Assembly: GCA_900556585.1 (NCBI GenBank)
Contig: USPD01000011.1
Location: 1 to 29,188, forward strand
Direction: 5' to 3'
From: an uncultured Eggerthella sp.
GTDB taxonomy: Bacteria > Actinomycetota > Coriobacteriia > Coriobacteriales > Eggerthellaceae
DNA: 29,188 nt
The position numbers and the translations under genes were made by a program. This document shows positions 1 through 6,327 of this stretch, piece after piece (the stretch's first letter is position 1; each line of letters opens with the position of its first letter). The notes below the pieces were generated by a model. It searched no databases. It was not told the DNA's origin and worked only from the letters and a program-made list of their open reading frames with translations.

Positions 1-1
1 T

Positions 2-157
2 ATTGCACTTGTATGTCTCATTTTCCGCAATCGCATTATGCGCGTTCTTGGAACCACTAAAGCGTTTAATGAACTAGAAAAGAAGCGCGAAGAACACCAA
101 AAAAAGCATCCTCATAAGGATCATTTGCATACTACGGATTCGCACGACAAAGATTAG
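2..157 (+). CDS. C-terminal end of a membrane-anchored protein (partial)
   Basis: An open frame enters from the left edge and ends at TAG 155-157, giving 51 residues. It opens with a hydrophobic stretch (IALVCLIF), followed by basic residues (RNRIMR) as expected after a membrane helix. The rest is a charged, histidine-rich tail with six His and many Lys, Asp and Glu, ending in HDKD. The helix-then-basic-residues order suggests the end of an integral membrane protein with a cytoplasmic tail. I do not recognise the family. The histidines could bind metal, but this is only composition. Confidence 0.55.
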   Translation: MALVCLIFRNRIMRVLGTTKAFNELEKKREEHQKKHPHKDHLHTTDSHDKD

Positions 158-158
158 A

Positions 159-211
159 GCAGCAAGAGGGCTGCAAGAGAGTTGCAAGAGAGAACCGGGG
201 AGCTGCAAGAA
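159..211. repeat. Degenerate 11-bp tandem repeat after the first stop codon
   Basis: Units GCAGCAAGAGG (159-169), GCTGCAAGAGA (170-180) and GTTGCAAGAGA (181-191) are followed by a diverged unit at 192-201 and GCTGCAAGAA at 202-211. The array starts one base after the stop at 155-157. It is one of several unrelated short tandem arrays in this window. Confidence 0.75.
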
Positions 212-325
212 TTTGCTAAATACTAAAGGATAGATCCTGGTCAGCGAGAACCTAACAGAAATATGAATGAAAGAAAACAACAGGCTAACGTGTAGAAGGT
301 TGCGTTACGGAAGCATAACGAAACC

Positions 326-353
326 TTGGATTCTTCAATCTGAAAGGTATTCT
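326..353 (+). promoter_or_regulatory. Candidate promoter of the TM2-domain gene
   Basis: A -35-like TTGGAT (326-331) is followed after 16 bases by a -10-like TATTCT (348-353), about 45 bases before the start codon at 398. Just upstream, CGTTA (304-308) and TAACG (316-320) form a small inverted repeat. The -35 match is weak. Confidence 0.35.
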
Positions 354-397
354 TAGGATGTCAAAATCATCAACAGAACGAAATGAGGTGTTGCATT

Positions 398-1621
398 ATG
401 TCTTTTACGCAAGACGACCCTCAGAAGAATAAACAGGAAGAATCTCAAGTGAGCGAATCTCAGGAAAAAGAAACAAAACAGGAATCTGCCACCAACAACG
501 AATACATAAATGCTCAGCAGGAATCGCAAGAATCAGTAGTTGAACAGCAGGAGTCAGCAGCTGATCAGCAGCCTGTAGTTGATTTGCAGCAGGAACCAAT
601 AGCCGAGCAGCAAGAATCAGCATCCGAGCGGCAGCAAGAACCAACATCCGAACAGCAGGCATCTAACAATCAAGATTCAGTCTGCGATGACCAAGATTCT
701 GTCAATACATGCAGTCAAGCTGCTAGTGAACAATATCAGGCAGATAATTCTTCGCAGAATTCATTCCGCGACGCTGCTCGTGATGAAGCGCTTTCTGCTG
801 CCGAAAAAGGTTTAGAAGCAGCGCGTGAAGCACTTTTCGCGGCAGAGCGAAAATTGGCTGAAGCTAAGCAGGCAGCGTATGGCAATAACGATGACAATTA
901 CAATGGCGCTGATGCAAATCCGTATGCTCCCCCACAAGGTAATCCTCAACAGCCTGCTTCTCAACAGCAGCCATTCGGTCAACAAGGCGCTTGTGAGCAA
1001 GCAGCATATGCTCAAGCAGCCCAAACGCAAGCAGCTCAGCAGGCAAATACTTTTAACGAGGGTTTTCAGCAAGTTTCAGGTAATCAAGCAAATTACCAAA
1101 CAGGGGCTCAAGCCGGGTATTATCAGGCGAGTTATCAGCAGCCAGTAGGTAATCCGCAGGCTGGGTATCAAGAGGCAGGCAGTTCGGCAACTAATTCGCA
1201 AGCCAGCTACCAACAAGCAAGCGCTTCAGCAGTCAATTCACAAGCTAGCTATCAACAAGCAAGCACCTCAGCGGGCAATTCGCAAACTAATTACTATCAG
1301 CAACCTTACCAACAACAGCCCGCATATCAACAACCACCCGTGCAGCCTCACTATGCACCACCCGTTGCATCGCGTGATCACGTTGCGGCTGGTTTGTTAG
1401 CAATTTTCTTAGGCTTTCTGGGAGTGCATAAGTTTTATTTGGGCTACAACACCCAAGGCTTTATCATGTTGGCAATTGCGCTTATAGGCGGCATTTTCTC
1501 ATTCGGTTTAATCTTGGGAATTGTCTGGATAATTGGCGTTATCGAAGGCATTATTTACTTGACAAAATCTCAAAGTGAATTCGAAAGATTCTACGTATAT
1601 AACAAGAGAGAGTGGTTTTAG
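398..1621 (+). CDS. TM2-domain membrane protein with long Q/A-rich N-terminal region
   Basis: This encodes a 407-residue protein. ATG 398 is preferred over the in-frame ATG at 383 because AGGTG (386-390), a good ribosome binding site, lies 7 bases before it. Residues 1 to about 120 are hydrophilic and full of QQES-like motifs. About 130-160 is an Ala/Glu/Lys stretch likely to form a coiled coil. About 170-320 is rich in Gln, Tyr, Pro and Ala, with a 14-residue repeat (NSQASYQQAS...). The last 80 residues form a TM2 domain (PF05154-like): a helix with LGFLGVHKFYLG, a turn, a second helix, then a cytoplasmic tail ending in REWF. The N-terminal part is probably disordered and cytoplasmic. The function of TM2 proteins in bacteria is poorly defined, and no neighbour explains it. 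Confidence 0.85.
   Translation: MSFTQDDPQKNKQEESQVSESQEKETKQESATNNEYINAQQESQESVVEQQESAADQQPVVDLQQEPIAEQQESASERQQEPTSEQQASNNQDSVCDDQDSVNTCSQAASEQYQADNSSQNSFRDAARDEALSAAEKGLEAAREALFAAERKLAEAKQAAYGNNDDNYNGADANPYAPPQGNPQQPASQQQPFGQQGACEQAAYAQAAQTQAAQQANTFNEGFQQVSGNQANYQTGAQAGYYQASYQQPVGNPQAGYQEAGSSATNSQASYQQASASAVNSQASYQQASTSAGNSQTNYYQQPYQQQPAYQQPPVQPHYAPPVASRDHVAAGLLAIFLGFLGVHKFYLGYNTQGFIMLAIALIGGIFSFGLILGIVWIIGVIEGIIYLTKSQSEFERFYVYNKREWF
1193..1300 (+). repeat. In-frame 42-bp repeat inside the TM2-domain gene
   Basis: Three units start at 1193, 1235 and 1277, exactly 42 bases apart, each coding for a 14-residue NSQASYQQAS(A/T)SA(V/G) unit. The third unit diverges after NSQ. The period is a multiple of three, so gain or loss of units would keep the frame. 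Confidence 0.75.
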
Positions 1622-1627
1622 AATCAA

Positions 1628-1648
1628 GGACCCCCTTCAAGGGGGTCC
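1628..1648 (+). terminator. GC-rich hairpin after the TM2-domain gene
   Basis: GGACCCCC (1628-1635) pairs perfectly with GGGGGTCC (1641-1648) around a 5-base loop, 7 bases after the stop codon. There is no T-run after it (CATACG follows), so it may be a weak terminator or a pause/stability hairpin. It also covers where the -35 box of the aldolase promoter should be. Confidence 0.5.
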
Positions 1649-1654
1649 ATACGT

Positions 1655-1660
1655 TATAAT
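1655..1660 (+). promoter_or_regulatory. Perfect -10 box before the aldolase gene
   Basis: TATAAT at 1655-1660 lies 41 bases before the start codon at 1702. The -35 position (about 1632-1637) falls inside the preceding hairpin and has no good -35 match. The promoter may depend on the -10 alone or on an activator. Confidence 0.4.
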
Positions 1661-1701
1661 GACTTGTGTTCGTGCATAGTATGCCAATAAGGAGGAAGAT
1701 T

Positions 1702-2643
1702 ATGCCCACCATTACTCGTGATCAGGTAAAGGTCCCAATGGACGTAATGCCTGAAGCGCGCGAAACGTACATTGATAATTACATGAAAGCCACTCGTGGC
1801 ACCGGACGTTTGATGCTTTTTGCTTGCGACCAGAAGATTGAGCACCTAAACAAGGACTTCTATGGTGAAGGTATTGATATTTCTGACGCTGAGCCAGAGC
1901 ACTTGTTCAAGATTGGTTCTCAGGGCACCATCGGTGTTTTGGCTGGCCAGCGTGGTCTTATTGCTCAGTATGCAGCAGACTATCCAGAGATTAACTATCT
2001 GGTAAAGATGAACTCCAAAACCAACTTGGTAAAGGGTTCTCAGGATGATCCTTATAGCCCTCAGCTGTATGATTTGGAAGCGGTTCTCGCAATGCGCGAA
2101 GCTGGCGTAAACATTGTTGGCTTGGGCTACACCATTTATCTTGGCTCTGAATATGAGTCAACCATGATGGCAGAAGCTGGCGAGCTTATCGCTGAGGCTC
2201 ATGCAGCTGGCTTGCTTGTTGTTCTGTGGATTTATCCTCGCGGCAAGGCTGTTCCTGATGAGAAGGATCCAGATCTGATTGCTGGCGCAGCTGGTGTTGC
2301 ATTGTGCTTGGGCGCAGACTTCGTAAAGGTTAACCCACCTCACGAGGACGACGGAAAGACTTCTGCTGAAGGTCTGAAGATTGCTTCCATGGCTGCTGGC
2401 CGCACTGGCTTGGTATGTGCTGGTGGTTCTAAGGCAGATGCAAACGTATTCTTGACTGAACTTCACAACCAGATTCACATTGGTGGTGCTTGCGGTAACG
2501 CAACTGGCCGTAACATTCACATGCGTTCTGAAGAAGAAGCAATTCGTTTGTGCAACGCAATTTCTGCTATCACCTTGGGTGACTGGAGTGTTGAAGATGC
2601 TGAAGCAGTATTCCGTGGAGAAAAGGAATTCAAGCTTCAGTAA
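1702..2643 (+). CDS. Class I fructose-bisphosphate aldolase, DhnA family
   Basis: A 313-residue cytoplasmic TIM-barrel aldolase of the DhnA/archaeal class I type (COG1830), which splits fructose 1,6-bisphosphate to DHAP and glyceraldehyde 3-phosphate through a lysine Schiff base. ATG 1702 is chosen over an in-frame start at 1666 because a near-ideal AAGGAGGA (1689-1696) sits just before it. Family signs are the N-terminal FACDQKIEHL segment, the DFVKVNPP segment with K209 as the likely Schiff-base lysine, and the GGSKA and GGACGNATGRN phosphate-binding segments near the C terminus. Codon use is uniform and biased (GCT, GGC, AAG), as for a highly expressed gene. The gene stands alone. Related DhnA proteins act on other sugar phosphates or in aromatic amino acid synthesis, so the exact substrate is an inference. 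Confidence 0.88.
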   Translation: MPTITRDQVKVPMDVMPEARETYIDNYMKATRGTGRLMLFACDQKIEHLNKDFYGEGIDISDAEPEHLFKIGSQGTIGVLAGQRGLIAQYAADYPEINYLVKMNSKTNLVKGSQDDPYSPQLYDLEAVLAMREAGVNIVGLGYTIYLGSEYESTMMAEAGELIAEAHAAGLLVVLWIYPRGKAVPDEKDPDLIAGAAGVALCLGADFVKVNPPHEDDGKTSAEGLKIASMAAGRTGLVCAGGSKADANVFLTELHNQIHIGGACGNATGRNIHMRSEEEAIRLCNAISAITLGDWSVEDAEAVFRGEKEFKLQ

Positions 2644-2730
2644 AGCGATCTACAGCGCGATATAAGGCGATGCAAAGTGATGCAAAACTATGCAAAGTGA
2701 TGCAAAGTGATGCAAAGCGGTCGTAAGGTG
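2641..2730. repeat. 10-bp tandem repeat in phase with the aldolase stop codon
   Basis: Read in tens from the TAA at 2641, nine units follow in register. The clear core is 2671-2720: TGCAAAGTGA, TGCAAAACTA, TGCAAAGTGA, TGCAAAGTGA, TGCAAAGCGG. The flanking tens (TAAAGCGATC, TACAGCGCGA, TATAAGGCGA before; TCGTAAGGTG after) are diverged copies. The array lies between the gene and its terminator, so it is probably transcribed as 3' UTR. Confidence 0.8.
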
Positions 2731-2861
2731 ATCATTGTAAGGTAATGTAAATCATAGGCGGCTTTTTAATCAAATGCGCATACTAATAAGCGTGCGCAAG
2801 TAAATTTTAAAGTTTGCATAAGTGATTACGCATTGTTGCGCTATTGACATAGTTCATTAGT

Positions 2862-2890
2862 AAGAGCCCGATTTATTCGGGCTCTTTTTT
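2862..2890 (+). terminator. Intrinsic terminator downstream of the aldolase gene
   Basis: AAGAGCCCGA (2862-2871) pairs perfectly with TCGGGCTCTT (2877-2886) around loop TTTAT, followed by more T (2887-2890). It is 219 bases after the aldolase stop with no gene between, so the transcript has an unusually long 3' UTR that includes the 10-bp array. An isolated TTGACA at 2844-2849 has no matching -10. Confidence 0.85.
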
Positions 2891-2982
2891 GTGTGACCCT
2901 TTCGGTATATTTTGTCTCCGCACATTTTGACCTTTAAGCCTAAGTCTGCTTGTCACTGTTTTGGAGTACGGTTGATACACGT

Positions 2983-3084
2983 ATATCCTTGTTTTCGTGT
3001 ATGTACGACGCGTTGCATACCTCTGTTTTTGTGTAAATTCTGCCCTAGCTATACCAATGTTTTCGTGCATAGAGGGACAATTTT
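2983..3084. repeat. Degenerate 34-bp tandem repeat
   Basis: Three units start at 2983, 3017 and 3051, 34 bases apart. Each opens with a conserved block of about 20 bases: ATATCCTTGTTTTCGTGTAT, ATACCTCTGTTTTTGTGTAA and ATACCAATGTTTTCGTGCAT. The remaining 14 bases vary. A more diverged copy (CACTGTTTTGGAGTAC) lies at about 2954-2969. The conserved-plus-variable layout recalls CRISPR, but the units are too unlike each other and the variable part is too short. Confidence 0.6.
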
Positions 3085-3740
3085 AATAGTTTGAACTGGT
3101 ATTTCTTTTGGCAAACGAAAACGTGGGTCCGTAGTGTCAAAAATAATGCTTTGGGGGCATTAGGAATTGTTTTTGAGGGGTGCTGTGCCAAATAAAGTAA
3201 CTTGGGGGCAAAATATAGGGTAATTATTTTGCGTGAAATAAGGCAAAAGTGCGTTCGTTACAATAAACCAATTACTGATTACAATGCCTTTACTAGATTG
3301 CCGTTGATAAATGCCCTCAACGCATCATATTTGGCATAGCTCGCAAAAAAGTTGCAAATTTGGCCGCAAAAGCCTTGTTGTAGGCATCTATTATCTTAGA
3401 AAAAGTGGGGCATTGCTTGTTCGTTACATGCATACGTTGGGTAGTTATAGTCCCTGTGCCGAAGAGGCTTGAAGAAGCCGAAACTGGTGCCTACAACAGC
3501 ATGTTTTTGACCATAATCCTGATTTTTGCGTTGTGAAAGATCCAACATAACGTGCTTTCCAAACCTACGCTTGGCACTCTGAGGCACAAATTGGAATGCT
3601 TGCTGGTGTATTACTGAAACCCTTACAATGGTCTGCAATTAGTTGCCGCTCATTAAATATTTAACTGCTTGGCAAGTAAACAGGCGATTTGAGTGGTGCA
3701 GGTGAGGTAGATAAAGCAAGTAATAAGAAAAGGCCCATCA
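3085..3740. other. Gene-free AT-rich region with dispersed short repeats
   Basis: I see no convincing coding sequence. The longest open frame (3396-3638, minus, 80 codons) has no ribosome binding site or recognisable motif. There is an 11-base inverted repeat TGTTGTAGGCA (3376-3386) / TGCCTACAACA (3488-3498), a direct repeat TTCGTTACA (3254-3262 and 3420-3428), and several GGGGGCA motifs between about 3150 and 3210. This could be decayed mobile DNA, but no transposase peptide can be read. Confidence 0.45.
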
Positions 3741-3935
3741 ATGTCTGAATCAATTCGAGTGGATATAGATGCTTTGCGCGATTATTTGCTGGATTATTGC
3801 GGCAGTGCCATGTTTCCGGGTTTTCCTGCAGCAGTGTTGGATGTAGTAGATATTGAGCAGGTCGATAGCTATGAATTGTGTCAAATGGCGGAGCGTCTAG
3901 GAATTGACCTGCGCAAATTTGAAGTGCAGGAGTAG
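3741..3935 (+). CDS. Small conserved-looking protein of unknown function (64 aa)
   Basis: A 64-residue acidic soluble protein, MSESIRVDIDALRDYLLD..., ending in LRKFEVQE. The composition looks like a folded protein: regularly spaced hydrophobics, a central YCGSAMFPGFPAAVLDVV segment and a final helix containing ELCQMAERLGIDL. Its stop is 14 bases before the GTG of the next gene, so the two are probably co-transcribed. The ribosome binding site is weak (AAAAGG, about 8 bases before ATG). I do not know its function; the spacing links it to the prepilin-peptidase-like gene. It is not a shadow, as no other frame here is plausible. Confidence 0.65.
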   Translation: MSESIRVDIDALRDYLLDYCGSAMFPGFPAAVLDVVDIEQVDSYELCQMAERLGIDLRKFEVQE

Positions 3936-3949
3936 GTGGGTGACACAAA

Positions 3950-4471
3950 GTGATTATCACTTTAATTGTATTGGCACTTATTTTTGCGCACATTACCTAC
4001 AGGGATGTAAAGTCGCGCCTGGTGTATAGGCGGGATTTGTTTGTCTTAATTATTGTAAGAGCCGTTTTGTTTGTTGTTGTGCTGGTGGGCGAAGAAGTGT
4101 TTGGCTTATCTTCGGTTCTGGGTCTGAGCAACGAACAGTGGGGTCTTGCACCGCTTATAGTATCGGTAGCCTTGGCGGTTATTACCTGCGTGATAGTGCA
4201 GAGTGTTGCCTTTATAACTAACAGACTTACTAATAAATACGGTGAAAAAGAAGAATCTCTTGGCTTGGGAGATGTGTGGCTCTATGCTGTTTGCTGTTTG
4301 TTTTTAACAGTAGAAACGTGGTTTGTATTTGTTTTCCTATCAGCTCTGATAGGGGTAGTAATGGCGCTGTACTGCAAGGTGATAAAGAAGCAGCGTACGT
4401 TTCCATTTGCGCCTGCCATTGTATGGTCTTGTTTTGTAATGGTTTGCGCTCGTGCTGCAGGGTTGATCTAG
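3950..4471 (+). CDS. Short A24-type prepilin peptidase-like membrane protein
   Basis: A 173-residue integral membrane protein with about five to six hydrophobic helices. It starts at GTG 3950, 9 bases after AGGTGGG (3934-3940). The two aspartates of A24 aspartyl proteases appear to be present: D19 in YRDVKSRLV after the first helix, and D108 in LGLGDVWL, matching the family GxGD motif. It lacks the N-terminal cytoplasmic domain of full prepilin peptidases, so it resembles the short CpaA/TadV-like type. The family cleaves leader peptides from type IV-like pilins at the membrane. No pilin or secretion ATPase gene is in the window, so its substrate must be encoded elsewhere or it has another role. 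Confidence 0.7.
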   Translation: MIITLIVLALIFAHITYRDVKSRLVYRRDLFVLIIVRAVLFVVVLVGEEVFGLSSVLGLSNEQWGLAPLIVSVALAVITCVIVQSVAFITNRLTNKYGEKEESLGLGDVWLYAVCCLFLTVETWFVFVFLSALIGVVMALYCKVIKKQRTFPFAPAIVWSCFVMVCARAAGLI

Positions 4472-4507
4472 CAACTGAACCAAAGCGTTATTTCGTAAGT
4501 TGGCTGT

Positions 4508-4667
4508 AGATTCAGGGAACTAATTGTAGGTTCAGGGGAGATGCTAATTATGGATCCGGGGAACTAATTGTAGGTTCGGGGGATTAACTGTATTCAGTTA
4601 ACTAACTGCAGAGTCAGGGAATTAACTGTATTCAGTTAACTAACTGCAGAGTCAGGGAATTAACCGT
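4508..4667. repeat. Eight-unit degenerate 19-20-bp tandem repeat
   Basis: Units start at 4508, 4528, 4552, 4572, 4592, 4610, 4630 and 4648 and are mostly 18-20 bases (one is 24), with a consensus near AGRTTCAGGGAAYTAAYTGT. The last four form a perfect higher-order duplication: the 38 bases 4583-4620 are repeated exactly at 4621-4658. The array begins 36 bases after the preceding stop codon and ends just before the terminator of the tRNA gene. No open frame runs through it. Confidence 0.85.
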
Positions 4668-4680
4668 AAGTTCGATTCTT

Positions 4681-4720
4681 AAAACAAAAAAACGGCTTGT
4701 TCATTATGAACAAGCCGTTT
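4681..4720 (-). terminator. Terminator of the tRNA-Leu gene (possibly bidirectional)
   Basis: A 14-base perfect stem, 4690-4703 with 4707-4720 (core ACGGCTTGTTCA / TGAACAAGCCGT), is followed on the minus strand by a T-rich run (4692 down to 4681). It lies 10 bases beyond the CCA end of the tRNA. On the plus strand it could also end transcripts of the prepilin-peptidase-like gene, but it has only TTT there. Confidence 0.85.
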
Positions 4721-4730
4721 GCATGTTAAC

Positions 4731-4814
4731 TGGTGCCCGAGGCGGGATTTGAACCCGCACGTCTTTCGACAACGGTTTTTGAGACCGCCGCGTCTGCCGT
4801 TCCGCCACTCGGGC
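4731..4814 (-). tRNA. tRNA-Leu (anticodon CAA)
   Basis: Read on the minus strand, this 84-base sequence has acceptor stem GCCCGAG pairing with CTCGGGC, discriminator A and an encoded CCA. The anticodon stem GCGGT/ACCGT encloses loop CTCAAAA, so the anticodon is CAA (4779-4781) and reads UUG leucine codons. A long variable arm (class II) and the T-loop GTTCAAATC are present. Confidence 0.95.
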
Positions 4815-4824
4815 GCAGAAAAGA

Positions 4825-4853
4825 ATTATACCTAACTTCTACCAAAACGCCAA
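4825..4853 (-). promoter_or_regulatory. Promoter of tRNA-Leu
   Basis: On the minus strand TTGGCG (4853-4848) is followed by 17 bases and a perfect TATAAT (4830-4825), ending 10 bases before the mature tRNA 5' end. The spacing and -10 box are ideal. Confidence 0.75.
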
Positions 4854-4920
4854 AAAAATTTGAAATTAATTCTCTCCTACACCAAATATCCAGGTTGAAG
4901 GCCGCCTAACCGCTATAAAC

Positions 4921-4949
4921 TTGCTCCTAATTTTGTGGCGTTTCATAAT
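4921..4949 (+). promoter_or_regulatory. Candidate promoter of the aminotransferase gene
   Basis: TTGCTC (4921-4926), 17 bases, then CATAAT (4944-4949), leaving a leader of about 100 bases before the ATG at 5059. I see no riboswitch or T-box fold in that leader. Confidence 0.45.
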
Positions 4950-5058
4950 ACAAAGCTGGTAACTTTTTTGCGACGTGTGTCTACCAGTAAGACGGCAGTA
5001 TGTTATCGCGCCGCAAGTTTAAATTTTGAGCACATTAAACATCAGGGAGGAACCGTTC

Positions 5059-6240
5059 ATGATTAATGAAAAAATGTATGGTCTTGGCGCCGAGCCTTCT
5101 GCTATTCGTGAACTGTTTGCCTATGGCATGGCACGCAAAGCAGAAATTGGCGACGACAAGGTTTTTGACTTCAGCATTGGAAACCCCAGCGTTCCTGCTC
5201 CTGATAAAGTAGCGCAAACCATGCATGAATTGGCCGATTGGCCTCCTGCTGAATTGCATGCTTATTCGGCATCAGTTGGTTTGGAATCAACTCGTCAGGC
5301 TATTGCGGATAACCTGAACCGCCGCTATGGCACAGACTATGCTCCTCAAAACTTTTACTTAACCATGGGTGCAGCTGCTTGCCTTTCATGCTGCATCCAT
5401 GCAACGGTTCTTCCAGGGGATGAAGTAATCGTAATTTCTCCTTACTTCCCTGAATATCGTGTATGGATCGAACAGGCTCAAGGTGTGTGTGTTGAGGTTC
5501 CTGCTCGCAGTGATAATTTCCAAATTGATTTGGACGCCATGGAAGCTGCCATCAATGAACGCACCAAGGCAGTAATTATTAATTCACCTAACAATCCTGT
5601 TGGTGCAGTGTACACGCGTGAAACCCTTGAAGGTTTAGCTGCTTTGATGCGCAAAAAGCGCGAAGAGTTCAATAGCGATTTGTTCTTAATTTCTGATGAG
5701 CCATATCGTGAACTGGTGTATGACAACATCGAAGTTCCTTGGGTTCCAGCAATTTATGACAACACGCTTATTTGCTACTCCTGGTCCAAGTCTTTGTCGT
5801 TGCCAGGCGATCGTATTGGCTATGTACTTGTTCCTAATGAGGTTCAAAACGCAGAACACATCCAAAAGGCAATTTCTGGCGCAGGTCGCGCACTGGGCTA
5901 TATTTGCGCACCGGTATTCTTCCAGCGTGTTATTGAGAAATGCGTTGACGAACCAGTAAATACGGAAGCGTATGCAAAAAATCGTGCGCTTTTAACTGCT
6001 GGTTTAGACAAGTTAGGCTATCACTATATTGCTCCTGATGGTGCGTTCTATCTTTGGATGCGGGCTCTTGAAGAAGATGCTCAGGCATTCTCTGATCGCG
6101 CTAAAGAATATGAGCTTTTGTTGGTACCATCTGACAGCTTTGGTGTTGGTGGCTGGGTTCGCGTAAGCTACTGCATTCCTGAGGAAGTTATTCGTAACTC
6201 AATGCCTGCATTTGAGGCATTAAAGCGCAGCTACGAATAG
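5059..6240 (+). CDS. PLP-dependent class I/II aminotransferase
   Basis: A 393-residue cytoplasmic fold-type I aminotransferase. ATG 5059 follows CAGGGAGG (5043-5050) at good spacing; an in-frame start at 5026 has no such site. Visible motifs are the substrate-side FSIGNPSVPAP near residue 35, NSPNNPVGAVY before the cofactor site, SDEPYRELVYD with the PLP-nitrogen-binding Asp, SWSKSLSLPGDRIGY with K244 as the PLP lysine, and WVRVSYC near the C terminus holding the carboxylate-binding Arg. The family (AspC/YbdL/DapL-like subgroup I) moves amino groups between amino acids and 2-oxo acids. The substrate cannot be read from sequence; aspartate or aromatic amino acids are the usual ones. It is preceded by its own promoter and followed by a HAD gene after 87 bases. 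Confidence 0.9.
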   Translation: MINEKMYGLGAEPSAIRELFAYGMARKAEIGDDKVFDFSIGNPSVPAPDKVAQTMHELADWPPAELHAYSASVGLESTRQAIADNLNRRYGTDYAPQNFYLTMGAAACLSCCIHATVLPGDEVIVISPYFPEYRVWIEQAQGVCVEVPARSDNFQIDLDAMEAAINERTKAVIINSPNNPVGAVYTRETLEGLAALMRKKREEFNSDLFLISDEPYRELVYDNIEVPWVPAIYDNTLICYSWSKSLSLPGDRIGYVLVPNEVQNAEHIQKAISGAGRALGYICAPVFFQRVIEKCVDEPVNTEAYAKNRALLTAGLDKLGYHYIAPDGAFYLWMRALEEDAQAFSDRAKEYELLLVPSDSFGVGGWVRVSYCIPEEVIRNSMPAFEALKRSYE

Positions 6241-6327
6241 TATGGCGAATAAATAGCGCGTAGCTTTAGCACTGAACGGCTTGGCATCGCAGAAAACTTG
6301 GTATATGAAACAGCGAGGGCTCATACA

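Noticed and set aside
2844..2849. Perfect TTGACA box suggesting a promoter for a small RNA
   Set aside because: No -10 box lies 16-18 bases downstream; the terminator stem occupies that place.
2983..3084. CRISPR-like alternation of conserved and variable blocks
   Set aside because: Conserved blocks differ at several positions from unit to unit, the variable part is only 14 bases, there are three to four units, and no cas genes are present.
3396..3638. 80-codon minus-strand open frame in the gene-free region
   Set aside because: The peptide resembles no family I know, has no ribosome binding site, and the region looks non-coding in all frames.
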